Assembly (NCBI RefSeq): GCF_018130785.1 | Contig: NZ_JAFCJT010000020.1 | Span: forward strand, 1 to 64,000 | Length of the DNA stretch: 64,000 bases | Source: Bradyrhizobium liaoningense | Lineage (GTDB): Bacteria > Pseudomonadota > Alphaproteobacteria > Rhizobiales > Xanthobacteraceae | Direction of reading: 5' to 3' | Shown: positions 50,726-61,352 of the stretch, piece after piece | How positions within the stretch are numbered: position 1 is the stretch's first letter | Layout: each line of letters opens with the position of its first letter | The notes under the pieces: generated by a model | Database searches by the model: none | What the model was told of the DNA's origin: nothing | The model's input: the letters and a program-made list of their open reading frames with translations, nothing else | Made by a program: the position numbers and the translations under genes

Positions 50726-52039
50726 ATGCGAATCGCGATGATCGGAACGGGCTATGTGGGGCTGGTGTCCGGGGCCTGCTTTGCGGATTTCGGTCACGAC
50801 GTCACCTGCGTCGACAAGGACGAGAAGAAGATCGCGGCGCTTCATCGCGGCGAGATCCCGATCTACGAGCCCGGCCTCGACGAGCTGGTCGCGACCAATG
50901 TGAAGGCCAAGCGGCTCGACTTCACCACCGACCTGTCGAAGCCGGTCGCGGACGCCGATGCCGTCTTCATCGCGGTCGGCACGCCCTCGCGCCGCGGCGA
51001 CGGTCACGCTGATCTGTCCTATGTCTACGCCGCCGCGCGCGAGATCGCGCAGTCGCTGTCGGGCTTCACCGTCGTCGTGACCAAGTCGACCGTCCCGGTC
51101 GGCACCGGCGACGAGGTCGAGCGCATCATCCGCGAGACCAACCCCGCGGCCGACGTCGTCGTCGCCTCCAACCCCGAATTCCTGCGCGAGGGCGCGGCGA
51201 TCCGCGACTTCAAGTACCCCGACCGCGTCGTCGTCGGTACCTCCGACGAGCGCGGCCGCAAGGTGATGGGCGACATCTATCGCCCGCTGTCGCTGAACCA
51301 GGCACCGCTGATGTTCACGGCGCGCCGCACCGCCGAGATGATCAAATACGCCGCGAACGCGTTCCTCGCGACCAAGATCACCTTCATCAACGAGATCGCG
51401 GATCTCTCGGAAAAGGCCGGCGCCAACGTGCAGGAGGTCGCGCGCGGCATCGGCCTCGACAACCGCATCGGCACCAAGTTCCTGCACGCGGGTCCGGGCT
51501 TCGGCGGCTCCTGCTTCCCGAAGGACACCAAGGCGCTGATCAAGATCGCGCAGGATTATGACGTGAGCTTGCGCATCGTCGAATCCGTGCTGGCCGTCAA
51601 CGAGAACCGCAAGCGCGCGATGGCACGCAAGGTCAGCCAGGCGCTCGGCGGTAGCTTGCGCGGCAAGACCATCGCCGTGCTCGGCCTCACCTTCAAGCCC
51701 GATACCGACGACATGCGTGATGCGCCGTCGATCCCGCTCGTCACTGGCCTGATCGACATGGGCGCGACGGTCAAGGCCTTCGATCCCGTCGGCATGGAGC
51801 AGGCCAAGAGTGAGCTGCCGAACATCACCTATTGCGAGGACGCCTATTCCTGCGCGCAAGGCGCCGATGCGCTCGTCATCGTCACCGAATGGGTGCAGTT
51901 CCGCGCGCTCGATCTCGACCGGCTGAAGGCGACCATGACGCAGCCCGTCGTCGTCGATCTCCGCAACGTCTACCGCCCCGAAGAGATGCAAGCCGCCGGC
52001 TTCACCTACGAGAGCATCGGACGGTCGTCTCAGGCCTGA
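50726..52039 (+). CDS. ugd: UDP-glucose 6-dehydrogenase
   Basis: A 437-residue NAD enzyme oxidising UDP-glucose to UDP-glucuronate. N-terminal GTGYVGLVSGACFADFGHDV, catalytic Cys in GFGGSCFPKDT and the C-terminal TFKPDTDDMRDAPS are diagnostic. ATG 50726 is preceded by GGAAAGAG. It feeds the 4-epimerase encoded at 47378. A strong terminator follows, closing the EPS region. Confidence 0.97.
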   Translation: MRIAMIGTGYVGLVSGACFADFGHDVTCVDKDEKKIAALHRGEIPIYEPGLDELVATNVKAKRLDFTTDLSKPVADADAVFIAVGTPSRRGDGHADLSYVYAAAREIAQSLSGFTVVVTKSTVPVGTGDEVERIIRETNPAADVVVASNPEFLREGAAIRDFKYPDRVVVGTSDERGRKVMGDIYRPLSLNQAPLMFTARRTAEMIKYAANAFLATKITFINEIADLSEKAGANVQEVARGIGLDNRIGTKFLHAGPGFGGSCFPKDTKALIKIAQDYDVSLRIVESVLAVNENRKRAMARKVSQALGGSLRGKTIAVLGLTFKPDTDDMRDAPSIPLVTGLIDMGATVKAFDPVGMEQAKSELPNITYCEDAYSCAQGADALVIVTEWVQFRALDLDRLKATMTQPVVVDLRNVYRPEEMQAAGFTYESIGRSSQA

Positions 52040-52058
52040 TAGCCTCTGCGGAACTGAT

Positions 52059-52089
52059 TTTCGCCCGCCTCATTCCGGGGCGGGCGAAA
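52059..52089. terminator. Strong terminator after ugd
   Basis: Eleven-base arms TTTCGCCCGCC (52059-52069) and GGCGGGCGAAA (52079-52089), then TAGTTTCT. It sits 20 bases past the ugd stop. Confidence 0.8.
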
Positions 52090-52140
52090 TAGTTTCTGTT
52101 GCGATATGATCCGGTCGCGGCTGCCGCCATGGAGATTGTC

Positions 52141-53022
52141 ATGACCGACGACACGCACACGATCCGGAGCGGCGGGCTCGCCGCGACCATCAAGGCGCAT
52201 GGCGCCGAGCTGTGCTCGCTGAAGGACGGCAGCGGCACCGAATTCCTTTGGCAGGCGGGGCCGGCCTGGCCGCGCCACGCGCCGCTGCTGTTTCCGATCG
52301 TCGGGCGTCTCGCCAATGACGAGTTGCGGCATCGGGGCAGGACGTACCGGATGACCCAGCACGGCTTTGCGCGCGACAGCCGCTTTGCGTGGCGTGCGCG
52401 TGAGGAGAACCGTTGCACGCTGGTGCTCGAAGACAGCGCGGCGACGCGCGCGCTCTATCCTTTCGCGTTCCGCCTGACGGCAGCCTATGCGCTCGATGAC
52501 GTTGGCCTCGATCTCTCGCTCACGATCGCCAACACCGGCAACGAGATATTGCCGGCCTCGCTCGGCGGCCATCCCGCTTTCAACTGGCCGCTTGAACCGG
52601 AAACAGCGAAGGAGAGCTATGCGCTCACCTTCGCCGGCGCAGAGCCATCTCCGGTCCGCCGTCTCGACGGCGGCTTGCTGCGCGCGGCAGCCGAGCCAAG
52701 TCCGGTCAAGGGCGCGGCGCTGTCCTTGTCCGAATCCTTGTTCGCCGACGACGCCATCATCTTCGACCGGGTCGAGAGCAATTCCTTGCGCTATGCCGCG
52801 GGGCAGGGCGGGCCCTGGTTGGAAATGTCCTGGCGCGGCTTTCGCGAGCTCGGCGTCTGGTCGAAGCCGTCGGGCGCGCCGTTCCTCTGCATCGAACCGT
52901 GGCGCGGCTATGCCAGTCCCGCCGGCTTCGACGGCGAGTTCAGCGACAAGCCGGGCCTGATGCACATCGCACCTGGAGCAGAAGAGCGATTGTCGTATCG
53001 GATCGAGGTCGGATTGTCCTGA
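52141..53022 (+). CDS. Aldose 1-epimerase family protein
   Basis: A 293-residue mutarotase-fold protein. It carries the beta-sandwich signs: ELCSLKDGSGTEFLW, APLLFPIVGRL, HGFARDSRF, LGGHPAFNWPL and FLCIEPW; the conserved His and Glu positions of the galactose mutarotase superfamily are present. LacX-like or YeaD-like members act on hexose or hexose-6-phosphates; exact substrate unknown. GGAG lies seven bases before ATG 52141. Confidence 0.85.
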   Translation: MTDDTHTIRSGGLAATIKAHGAELCSLKDGSGTEFLWQAGPAWPRHAPLLFPIVGRLANDELRHRGRTYRMTQHGFARDSRFAWRAREENRCTLVLEDSAATRALYPFAFRLTAAYALDDVGLDLSLTIANTGNEILPASLGGHPAFNWPLEPETAKESYALTFAGAEPSPVRRLDGGLLRAAAEPSPVKGAALSLSESLFADDAIIFDRVESNSLRYAAGQGGPWLEMSWRGFRELGVWSKPSGAPFLCIEPWRGYASPAGFDGEFSDKPGLMHIAPGAEERLSYRIEVGLS

Positions 53023-53048
53023 AGCCGGCCTTCGCGTAACTGGAGCTC

Positions 53049-53897
53049 TCAGACCTCGATCCGCGTGAGGTCCTCACCGAGCACGACAGGACCTGCGTAG
53101 TCTCGGCGGACGTCCGCGAGAAGTGCATTCAGCATGGTATCGTCGGTGCGCGGCCGGTGATGGGTCAGCGCGAGCTTCTTGACACCGGCCTTGGCCGCGA
53201 TCTTGCCGACCGTATCGCCGCAGGCGAGCGTGTATTTCGCGAGCCGGCGGAAGTGGTCGTTGTTGATCTCCGGCGTTGCGAGAAAGCAGCACTGGACCAG
53301 CAGGTCGGCTCCCTGTGCCAGCCGCTCGAGACCGGGGCAGGGGACCGTGTCGCCGGAGATCGCAACGACCTTGCCTTCGGCTTCGAAGCGGAAGCCGAGA
53401 CACATCCACCGCGCGAGAAACGCCGGCGACATGTCGAGGCCGTCGCCATGCGAGACGAGCTCGGCGCTGATCTTCCAGCGACCGTTGTCGAGGACGGGGC
53501 CGGGAATGATGTCGGTTGCGACGACCGGCGTCCAGCCGCCGAAAGTCGGCTCACCCTGATCGCGCCAGGCGATATCCTTGTCGTAGACCTGTGTGATCAG
53601 CGTGTTGACGAGCCGTTCGGTATCGGGCGGACCGTAGATGCGCAGATCATCCTTGCGCCCATGCATCCACGAATTCAGCATCACGTCGTAGAGGTCGCCG
53701 ATGTGGTCGAAGTGGTGATGGGTGAGAAACACCATGTTGATGGCGCCGAGCGGCACGCCGGCCTTGTGGAGCTGCACCATGACGCCGCGGCCGGCGTCGA
53801 ACAGGATATTCTCCTCGCCGAGCCTGATCAGCGTGGTCGTCGCCATGCGGCGCGGATCCGGGCGCGGGCCGCCGGTGCCGAGCAGTATGACCTCCAT
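53049..53897 (-). CDS. Metallo-beta-lactamase-fold hydrolase, RNase Z/arylsulfatase-like group
   Basis: A 282-residue zinc hydrolase: VILLGTGGPRPDP start, metal motif THHHFDH at 59-65 (H60, H62, D64, H65), further metal ligands in AISGDTVPC and LALTHHRPR. The length and motif positions place it with RNase Z-like and phnP-like members rather than beta-lactamases. Substrate unknown. Convergent with the mutarotase gene. Confidence 0.85.
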   Translation of the reverse strand: MEVILLGTGGPRPDPRRMATTTLIRLGEENILFDAGRGVMVQLHKAGVPLGAINMVFLTHHHFDHIGDLYDVMLNSWMHGRKDDLRIYGPPDTERLVNTLITQVYDKDIAWRDQGEPTFGGWTPVVATDIIPGPVLDNGRWKISAELVSHGDGLDMSPAFLARWMCLGFRFEAEGKVVAISGDTVPCPGLERLAQGADLLVQCCFLATPEINNDHFRRLAKYTLACGDTVGKIAAKAGVKKLALTHHRPRTDDTMLNALLADVRRDYAGPVVLGEDLTRIEV

Positions 53898-53974
53898 GGC
53901 GCCTACTCCGGTGTGAAGCCGGTCGAAGACTAGATTCGATGCTGGCGGCGAGGCAAGACGCGTCAGACCTGCGG

Positions 53975-55132
53975 TCAGCGCATGCCGGTCGCAGTAGCTG
54001 CGATGTTCGGCCGGATCGTCGAGCGGCTAGAGGCCGGGGAGGTCAGGCGATGCGCGAGATCCTGCGCGCGCCGCTCGACCAGATGCCAGGTCGCGCGCGC
54101 GACGAGATAGCTGAGCGCGGCAGTGACGGCATAGGCGATCAGCAGCGAGAGCAATCCGTCCGTAAGCGGCCAGATCTGGCGCAGGCCGTAGATCACCGCG
54201 AAATGCGACAGGTACATCGAATAGGAATTGCGGCCGAGCGCCTCGATCGGCCAGCAACGGATCGCGAGCCGGATGCAGCCTGCAACCAGCGCGCCGAGCA
54301 CAAGGTTGATCATCAGATAGTTGAACTCGTGCGAGCCGGTCGCGCGATCGGCGATGAAGGACAGCGCGATGAAGACGGCGAAGATCGCTGCGTCCGACTT
54401 CGTAAAGCCGTCGCGCAGCGAGAAGAACAGCGCGCATCCCACGAGGAAGACCGGCAACTGGTTCAGGAAGCTGATGTGCAGCGCATTCCAGACGAAGGCC
54501 TCGTGGCCGGGTCCGTAATAGGCCGAGAACAGCGCGAAGGCCCACGGCTTGAACAGGCAGACATTGACGAGATGCAGCACGATCGCGAGTGCGAGATAAA
54601 GACGGCGGCGCGATCCGAATGTCGTGATCAGAAGCGGAAAGACGAGATAGAAAATCATCTCCGCCGCGATCGACCAGTCGCCCGGCACGACGCTGTTGAC
54701 GCTGTCCGGCCAGAAGCCGTGCAGGAACGTCGCGGTCAGGATCACCTGGAGCGGCCCGATGCCGTTGGGTGCGTTGTAGCTGGGACCCGTGCCGTTGACG
54801 ACGAGGTAAATCGGGATCGCGAGCCAGAACAGCGGCGCGATGCGCAGGAAACGCCGGATGTAGAATTTGCGCGTCGGGTCGGTTTCGGTGCGCTGCGTCC
54901 ACATCAGGCACATCGTCATGGCGCTGACGAAGTAGAACACATTGACGCCGGCCCAGCCGCACATGAAGGCGAAGTCGACGGCGCGGATATTTGAAGGAAA
55001 AGACTGTGAAACGTGGATCGCCATCACGCCGACGATGGCGAGGCCGCGCAGCAAGTCGAGCGTATGCGAGCGACTGAGAGGCGTTACGCCCTCGCCGGTT
55101 CGTCCGGCAGCCAACCGGGCCTGCCCCTGCAT
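53975..55132 (-). CDS. Acyltransferase 3 family membrane protein
   Basis: A 385-residue, ten-helix enzyme: HTLDLLRGLAIVGVMAIHVS with the conserved Arg and His, then WAGVNVFYFVSAMTMCLM, and GRNSYSMYLSHFAVIYGL late. GGAGCAGGC precedes the ATG at 55132 (a GTG lies three bases upstream). It is outside the EPS block and has no partner, so its target may be LPS or another glycan. Confidence 0.82.
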   Translation of the reverse strand: MQGQARLAAGRTGEGVTPLSRSHTLDLLRGLAIVGVMAIHVSQSFPSNIRAVDFAFMCGWAGVNVFYFVSAMTMCLMWTQRTETDPTRKFYIRRFLRIAPLFWLAIPIYLVVNGTGPSYNAPNGIGPLQVILTATFLHGFWPDSVNSVVPGDWSIAAEMIFYLVFPLLITTFGSRRRLYLALAIVLHLVNVCLFKPWAFALFSAYYGPGHEAFVWNALHISFLNQLPVFLVGCALFFSLRDGFTKSDAAIFAVFIALSFIADRATGSHEFNYLMINLVLGALVAGCIRLAIRCWPIEALGRNSYSMYLSHFAVIYGLRQIWPLTDGLLSLLIAYAVTAALSYLVARATWHLVERRAQDLAHRLTSPASSRSTIRPNIAATATGMR

Positions 55133-55407
55133 CACGCCTGCTCCGTGTTACGCATCTGCAAGCGGGGACCATAGGGGCGCGGCCGGCTTTTCCGAAGCCG
55201 AACGCATTCTTTACGTTACCCGGCGGTTGAGTCCGGTGTCGAATGTGCGGGATTGGCGGCGGCGAGGTGGCCTAAGGGCACGATGATGCGCGCGATGAGA
55301 ATTGTGGGCCAATTCATACTTAATGCGCCAATACCATGACCAATATTGTTCGGGCATCACAACACGCCTAGTATTCCGGCAGGCAATCTCGGGGGCTCGA
55401 ATAAGTC

Positions 55408-56223
55408 GTGAATGTTCGTTCACAGGACAGTGCGCTGCGCGACGACTTGAATTTTCAGGCCGGGCCGCCAGCACACAGGACATCCAACAACGTGGTTGAT
55501 TCCGCACGACAGGAATTAAGGCCTGCCGGACGCGAGCGGCTGATCGTCGTCGAAGACGATCCCGTAACGCGAACGATGCTGGTCGGCTATTTCAACGAGA
55601 ACAATTTCGACGTGGTCGGCGCCGGCTCCTGTGCGGAATGCCGCCAGGCGCTGCGCTCGCGCACCGATCTCGTCTTCCTCGACGTGCAGTTGCCTGACGG
55701 CGACGGCTTCGAGCTCGCCAAGGAGATCCAGGCGACCAGCAACGCGGGCATCATCTTCGTGACGCGCCGCGACACCGACGTCGATCGCATCCTCGGCCTC
55801 GAGATCGCCGGCGACCATTACGTGACCAAGCCGATCAATCTGCGCGACCTGCTCGCGCGCGCGCGCAGCGTGCTGCGGCGGCGCTCGATCGACCGCAAGG
55901 CGGCGCGCAGCCACAATTCGATCGCGTTCGGCGACTGGATCATCGATCTGACCCGGCGCGAGCTGCTCGGCAGCGACGGCAAGCCGGTGGCATTGACGCG
56001 CGCCGAGTTCGACCTGCTCGCGGCGCTGGTCGGCGCCGACGGCAGGCCGCTCAGCCGCGACTATCTGATCGAGGTCGTCAGCAACCGCCAGGCCGAGGTC
56101 GATATCCGCACCGTCGATGCGCTGGTGGCCCGGCTGCGCCGCAAGCTCGTCGGCAGCGGCACGCCGGTGATCGCGACCGTCACCGGCGTCGGCTACAAGC
56201 TGGCGCTCAGCGAGCGGCTCTAG
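55408..56223 (+). CDS. OmpR-family response regulator, orphan
   Basis: A 271-residue regulator with an unusual N-terminal extension of about 40 residues before the receiver. Phospho-acceptor D92 in FLDVQLPDGDG; VVEDDP holds the acidic pair; YVTKPINL the conserved Lys. The C-terminal winged helix shows LTRAEFDLLAALV and TVTGVGYKL. The start is GTG 55408. No histidine kinase is adjacent, so signal and targets are unknown; control of nearby surface or c-di-GMP genes is possible. Confidence 0.92.
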   Translation: MNVRSQDSALRDDLNFQAGPPAHRTSNNVVDSARQELRPAGRERLIVVEDDPVTRTMLVGYFNENNFDVVGAGSCAECRQALRSRTDLVFLDVQLPDGDGFELAKEIQATSNAGIIFVTRRDTDVDRILGLEIAGDHYVTKPINLRDLLARARSVLRRRSIDRKAARSHNSIAFGDWIIDLTRRELLGSDGKPVALTRAEFDLLAALVGADGRPLSRDYLIEVVSNRQAEVDIRTVDALVARLRRKLVGSGTPVIATVTGVGYKLALSERL

Positions 56224-56252
56224 CTCTATCCACTGAAAGATCGCGCTCGCGC

Positions 56253-57395
56253 CTATCGCGCGCGAGAGCTCTGGTCCGTGGAGGTCTGTCGCGTCGCCCC
56301 GGCGAGCTTGTCGTCGATAGCATAGAGCGTGCAGGTCGGCGACCATTTCATGCAGGCGCTAAGCGAATCGCGTTGGGCGTCGTCGGCCGTCGTGCGGCCC
56401 GAGCGCCAGCCGTAGCCGCCGTTCGGCGACACCGCAAAAGCCTTGTGCGGCATCGTGCTGGCGAGATAGCGCGAGAATTCGGCGCGCGCGGCCTCGTTGA
56501 GCTGGCCCGGCGGCGGCAGCGGATCCGGTGGGCCGAGGATGTCGTGGCCGAGCCCGCGCTCGCGCAGGAAGGCGTCGAGATACGGCGTCCATTGCGGACG
56601 GCCCACCACCGAATGGAGATAATGGCCATCGTCGCCATAGGGCGGCGCCGCGATGAACTTCGCGTTACCGCCATTTTTGCGAAACCCGTCATGGAGGCGG
56701 CGCGCAAGATCGGGACCGAAGAAGGAATCGTTGCTCGCATAGACCCACAGCATCGGCACGCGCGAGGTCTTGCCGAACGTGGCGAAGGCCTGCACCAGCC
56801 CATCCTCGTTGCAGACGTCGTCGTCATCCCGCGAGCCGCGGCCGCCGGCAAAGCTGATCGCGGCAACGAGACCGGCCGGCGCCTGCGCGGTCAGCGCGAC
56901 GGTGGCGAGCCCGCCGGCCGAATGGCCGGCCGCGATCATGCCCGATGTCGTGACGTCGGCCCTGCGCCCCATCGCGTCGATCGCCGCGCGCAAATCCGCG
57001 ACAGCAACCGCCGCCGCCGGCAGATAGGCGGCATTCGCGCAACCGCCGACGCTGTCGACGCGTCCGCCGGGCGAGGTGCCGTAGCCGCGCCGCATCACGA
57101 TCAGGGCGGCAAAACCGCGCCGGGCGTATTCGAGTGCGATGCCGTAATATTTATGCGCGGACATGGTCGCGCGGTCGTCGAACTTGCGCGGCGAACCGTG
57201 GCTGAGTAGCGCGAGCGGATAGCGCTTCGTACCGTCCGGCCGGACCAGAAAGGCCTCCAGCCCCTGCGGCCCGGCCTCCGTCATCGGAATGCGCAGGTCT
57301 TCCGTGTAGAACTCCGCGGCCATCGCATCGGGCACGATGCCAGCCGTTGCAAGCCAGGCCATCAGAAGAACCAAGAGCCTGTGAAACCGCGTCAT
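56253..57395 (-). CDS. Secreted alpha/beta-hydrolase (dienelactone hydrolase-like)
   Basis: A 380-residue protein with signal peptide (LLVLLMAWLATAGIVPDAMA). The nucleophile elbow reads AAGHSAGGLAT, the Asp candidate is in ASNDSFFGP and the His in DDGHYLHS. The lid region contains SVGGCANAAYLP. The C-terminal part (GGYGWRSG) is extra compared with plain dienelactone hydrolases. ATG 57395 gives the clean signal peptide. Substrate is an ester, otherwise unknown. Confidence 0.8.
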   Translation of the reverse strand: MTRFHRLLVLLMAWLATAGIVPDAMAAEFYTEDLRIPMTEAGPQGLEAFLVRPDGTKRYPLALLSHGSPRKFDDRATMSAHKYYGIALEYARRGFAALIVMRRGYGTSPGGRVDSVGGCANAAYLPAAAVAVADLRAAIDAMGRRADVTTSGMIAAGHSAGGLATVALTAQAPAGLVAAISFAGGRGSRDDDDVCNEDGLVQAFATFGKTSRVPMLWVYASNDSFFGPDLARRLHDGFRKNGGNAKFIAAPPYGDDGHYLHSVVGRPQWTPYLDAFLRERGLGHDILGPPDPLPPPGQLNEAARAEFSRYLASTMPHKAFAVSPNGGYGWRSGRTTADDAQRDSLSACMKWSPTCTLYAIDDKLAGATRQTSTDQSSRAR

Positions 57396-57497
57396 GCCCC
57401 GACTCGAAAAAGCCCCGATCTGAAGGACCATAGCATGATCTCAGGAACGGCCAGCCCACCGCGCGTGTTGTGCCCTTGGCGCGGGGCCGGCCGATGC

Positions 57498-57541
57498 TAT
57501 GGTATTCCACAAACTCTGCACGACAGGACGAGGATATTTCA
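57498..57541 (+). promoter_or_regulatory. Presumed promoter and leader of the phosphoglucomutase gene
   Basis: TTGGCG (57476-57481) and TATGGT (57498-57503) are 16 bases apart, a plausible sigma-70 pair about 40 bases before the GTG start. Weak match. Confidence 0.3.
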
Positions 57542-59188
<1,647 letters not shown>

Positions 59189-59209
59189 CTGCCAACGCGG
59201 CGGCGCTCT

Positions 59210-59366
59210 TACCCTCCCCTGGAGGGGGAGGATCGATCGCGCGAAGCGTGAGCGGGGTGGGGTTATCTCTCCTCTCGGGCACTGCCCGTGTAGAGAGGTC
59301 ACCCCACCCCGCTACGCATTGCGCTGCGCTTCATGCGTAGCGACCCTCCCTCTCCAGGGGAGGGTA
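59210..59366. repeat. 157-base imperfect hairpin element
   Basis: Outer arms at 59210-59225 and 59351-59366 match at 15 of 16 positions (TACCCTCCCCTGGAG). Inner arms at 59246-59263 and 59301-59317 pair with a single-base bulge (GCGTGAGCGGGGTGGGGT against ACCCCACCCCGCTACGC), and a third near-match lies at the centre. The whole can fold into one long hairpin. It lies 22 bases after the phosphoglucomutase stop. Such intergenic palindromic repeats are common in Bradyrhizobium-type genomes; here it is probably also a terminator. Confidence 0.8.
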
Positions 59367-59411
59367 CGAGGGCGCCGATGCAGTCATCGCAGAAATCAGA
59401 TTTGGCATTTT

Positions 59412-59419
59412 TGTATACA
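59412..59419. promoter_or_regulatory. Operator 1, TGTATACA
   Basis: The palindrome TGTATACA inside TTTTTGTATACATCATC. It is identical to a second site 74 bases downstream. GntR/FCD regulators typically bind this kind of short palindrome. Candidate distal operator for the regulator encoded at 60581. Confidence 0.6.
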
Positions 59420-59460
59420 TCATCACGCAAGTAGGTATTATAGTAGGCCATTTTATGGGC

Positions 59461-59488
59461 TTGAACGATTCTATCCCTCCGCTATTGT
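59461..59488 (+). promoter_or_regulatory. Promoter of the vanillate-demethylase-like operon
   Basis: -35 TTGAAC (59461-59466) and -10 TATTGT (59483-59488) with 16-base spacing. The second TGTATACA site (59486-59493) overlaps the -10, so a bound regulator would block RNA polymerase. Confidence 0.55.
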
Positions 59489-59493
59489 ATACA
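59486..59493. promoter_or_regulatory. Operator 2, TGTATACA
   Basis: Second copy of TGTATACA, overlapping the -10 element and 32 bases before the start codon. The pair, 74 bases apart (about seven helical turns), would allow looping by a dimeric regulator. Confidence 0.65.
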
Positions 59494-59525
59494 TAACGTA
59501 TTCATAAGCCTTGGGAGTGAGACCG

Positions 59526-60575
59526 GTGACAAAACCCTTCCCCATGAACGCCTGGTACGCGGCCGCCTGGGACGCCGACGTCAAGCCGGCGCTGTTGCCG
59601 CGGACGATCTGCGGCAAGCATGTCGTGATGTACCGCAAGGCCGACGGTTCGGTGGCTGCGCTGGAGGATGCCTGCTGGCACCGTCTGGTGCCGCTGTCGA
59701 AGGGCCGGCTCGAAGGCGACACCGTCGTCTGCGGCTATCACGGCCTGAAATACAATTCGCAGGGCCGCTGCACGTTCATGCCGTCGCAGGAGACCATCAA
59801 TCCGTCGGCCTGCGTCCGTTCCTATCCCGTGGTCGAGCGTCATCGCTACATCTGGCTCTGGATGGGCGATCCTGCGCTCGCCGATCCCGCACTCGTCCCT
59901 GACATGCACTGGAATCACGACCCGGCCTGGGCCGGCGATGGCAAGACCATCCACGTCAATTGCGACTACCGCCTCGTGCTCGACAATCTCATGGACCTCA
60001 CCCACGAGACCTTCGTGCACGGCTCCTCCATCGGCAACGATGCGGTCGCCGAGGCGCCGTTCGACGTCACCCATGGCGAGAAGACGGTGACGGTGACGCG
60101 CTGGATGCGCGGCATCGAGGCACCGCCGTTCTGGGCCAAGCAGCTCGGCAAGTCCGGGCTCGTCGACCGCTGGCAGATCATCCGCTTCGAAGCCCCGTGC
60201 ACGATCGCGATCGATGTCGGCGTGGCGCCGGCAGGCACCGGCGCGCCGGAAGGCGACCGCTCGCAGGGCGTCAACGGTTTCGTGCTCAACACCATCACGC
60301 CGGAGACCGAGAAGACCTGCCACTATTTCTGGGCGTTCGTCCGCAATTATCAGATCGGCGAGCAGCGCATCACCACCGAGATCCGCGAGGGCGTCTCCGG
60401 CATCTTCCACGAGGACGAGCTGATCCTCGAGGCGCAGCAGCGCGCGATGGACGAGAACCCCGATCGTATCTTCTACAACCTCAACATCGACGCCGGTGCG
60501 ATGTGGACGCGCAAGCTGATCGACAGGATGGTGGCGAAGGAAAGCGCGCCGCAGCAGCTTCAGGCCGCGGAGTAG
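59526..60575 (+). CDS. vanA: Rieske oxygenase, vanillate O-demethylase oxygenase-like
   Basis: A 349-residue Rieske non-haem iron oxygenase, 2Fe-2S ligands in CWH (loop CWHRLVPLSKG) and CGYH, and the mononuclear iron site in DNLMDLTHETFVH. Overall order and the PPFW segment match VanA, which with VanB removes the methyl of vanillate to give protocatechuate. The substrate could also be a related methoxy-aromatic acid. GTG 59526 lies nine bases after GGGAG. Cytosolic; first gene of a three-gene operon. Confidence 0.85.
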   Translation: MTKPFPMNAWYAAAWDADVKPALLPRTICGKHVVMYRKADGSVAALEDACWHRLVPLSKGRLEGDTVVCGYHGLKYNSQGRCTFMPSQETINPSACVRSYPVVERHRYIWLWMGDPALADPALVPDMHWNHDPAWAGDGKTIHVNCDYRLVLDNLMDLTHETFVHGSSIGNDAVAEAPFDVTHGEKTVTVTRWMRGIEAPPFWAKQLGKSGLVDRWQIIRFEAPCTIAIDVGVAPAGTGAPEGDRSQGVNGFVLNTITPETEKTCHYFWAFVRNYQIGEQRITTEIREGVSGIFHEDELILEAQQRAMDENPDRIFYNLNIDAGAMWTRKLIDRMVAKESAPQQLQAAE

Positions 60576-60580
60576 GCCAG

Positions 60581-61342
60581 GTGAAAGCAGCGCCCGAGCG
60601 AGAGGTCGACCGCTCCGTCTCGCAGACCGTGAAGGCGCAGCTCGCGCTGCGCGACCAGATCCTGTCGGGTAGCTTACGGCCCGGCGAGCGCATCTCCGAG
60701 CTCCAGGCGGTGGAGACGACCGGCGCCTCGCGCACCCCGGTGCGCATGGCGCTGGTGCGGCTGGAGGAGGAGGGCCTGCTGGAGGCGATTCCCTCCGGCG
60801 GCTTCATGGTGAAGGCGTTTTCCGAACGCGACATCTCCGATTCCATCGAGCTGCGCGGCACGCTCGAAGGGCTCGCCGCGCGCTTCGCCGCCGAGCGCGG
60901 TGTTTCCGCGCGCGAGCTCGAGCCGCTCAAGGAATGTCTCGCTGCGATCGACGAGCTCTTGCGCCAGGTGCCGATCTCGGTCGATGCCTTCTCCTCCTAT
61001 GTCACGCTGAACGCACGCTTCCACGCACTGCTCACCGAATTGTCGCGCAGCCCGCCGCTGATCCGGCAGATCGACCGCGCTTCGGCGCTGCCGTTCGCCT
61101 CGCCAAGCGGCTTCGTGATGGCGCAATCGGCGCTGCCCGAGGCGCAGCAGATTCTGATCATCGGGCAGGAGCACCATCGCGTCGTGATCGACGCCATCGA
61201 GAACCGCGAAGGCGCCCGCGCCGAAGCGATCATGCGCGAGCACGCGCGCCTCGCGGTGCGAAACTTGCGGCTTGCGTTGCGCAACCGCACCCATCTCGAC
61301 CTCTTGCCGGCGCTCGCGCTGATCAAGGCCGCAACCGATTAG
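60581..61342 (+). CDS. GntR-family transcriptional regulator (FCD subfamily)
   Basis: A 253-residue regulator: N-terminal winged helix (LRDQILSGSLRPGERISELQ, then TGASRTPVRMALVRLEEEGL) and a helical C-terminal FCD domain (about 85-225) with metal-ligand type residues in the helices. It begins 5 bases after the oxygenase stop. The two TGTATACA palindromes near 59412 and 59486 are its likely sites, so it would repress until a substrate-derived ligand binds. A GntR gene between the two catalytic subunits is unusual. Confidence 0.9.
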   Translation: MKAAPEREVDRSVSQTVKAQLALRDQILSGSLRPGERISELQAVETTGASRTPVRMALVRLEEEGLLEAIPSGGFMVKAFSERDISDSIELRGTLEGLAARFAAERGVSARELEPLKECLAAIDELLRQVPISVDAFSSYVTLNARFHALLTELSRSPPLIRQIDRASALPFASPSGFVMAQSALPEAQQILIIGQEHHRVVIDAIENREGARAEAIMREHARLAVRNLRLALRNRTHLDLLPALALIKAATD

Positions 61343-61352
61343 GGCAATTGCC

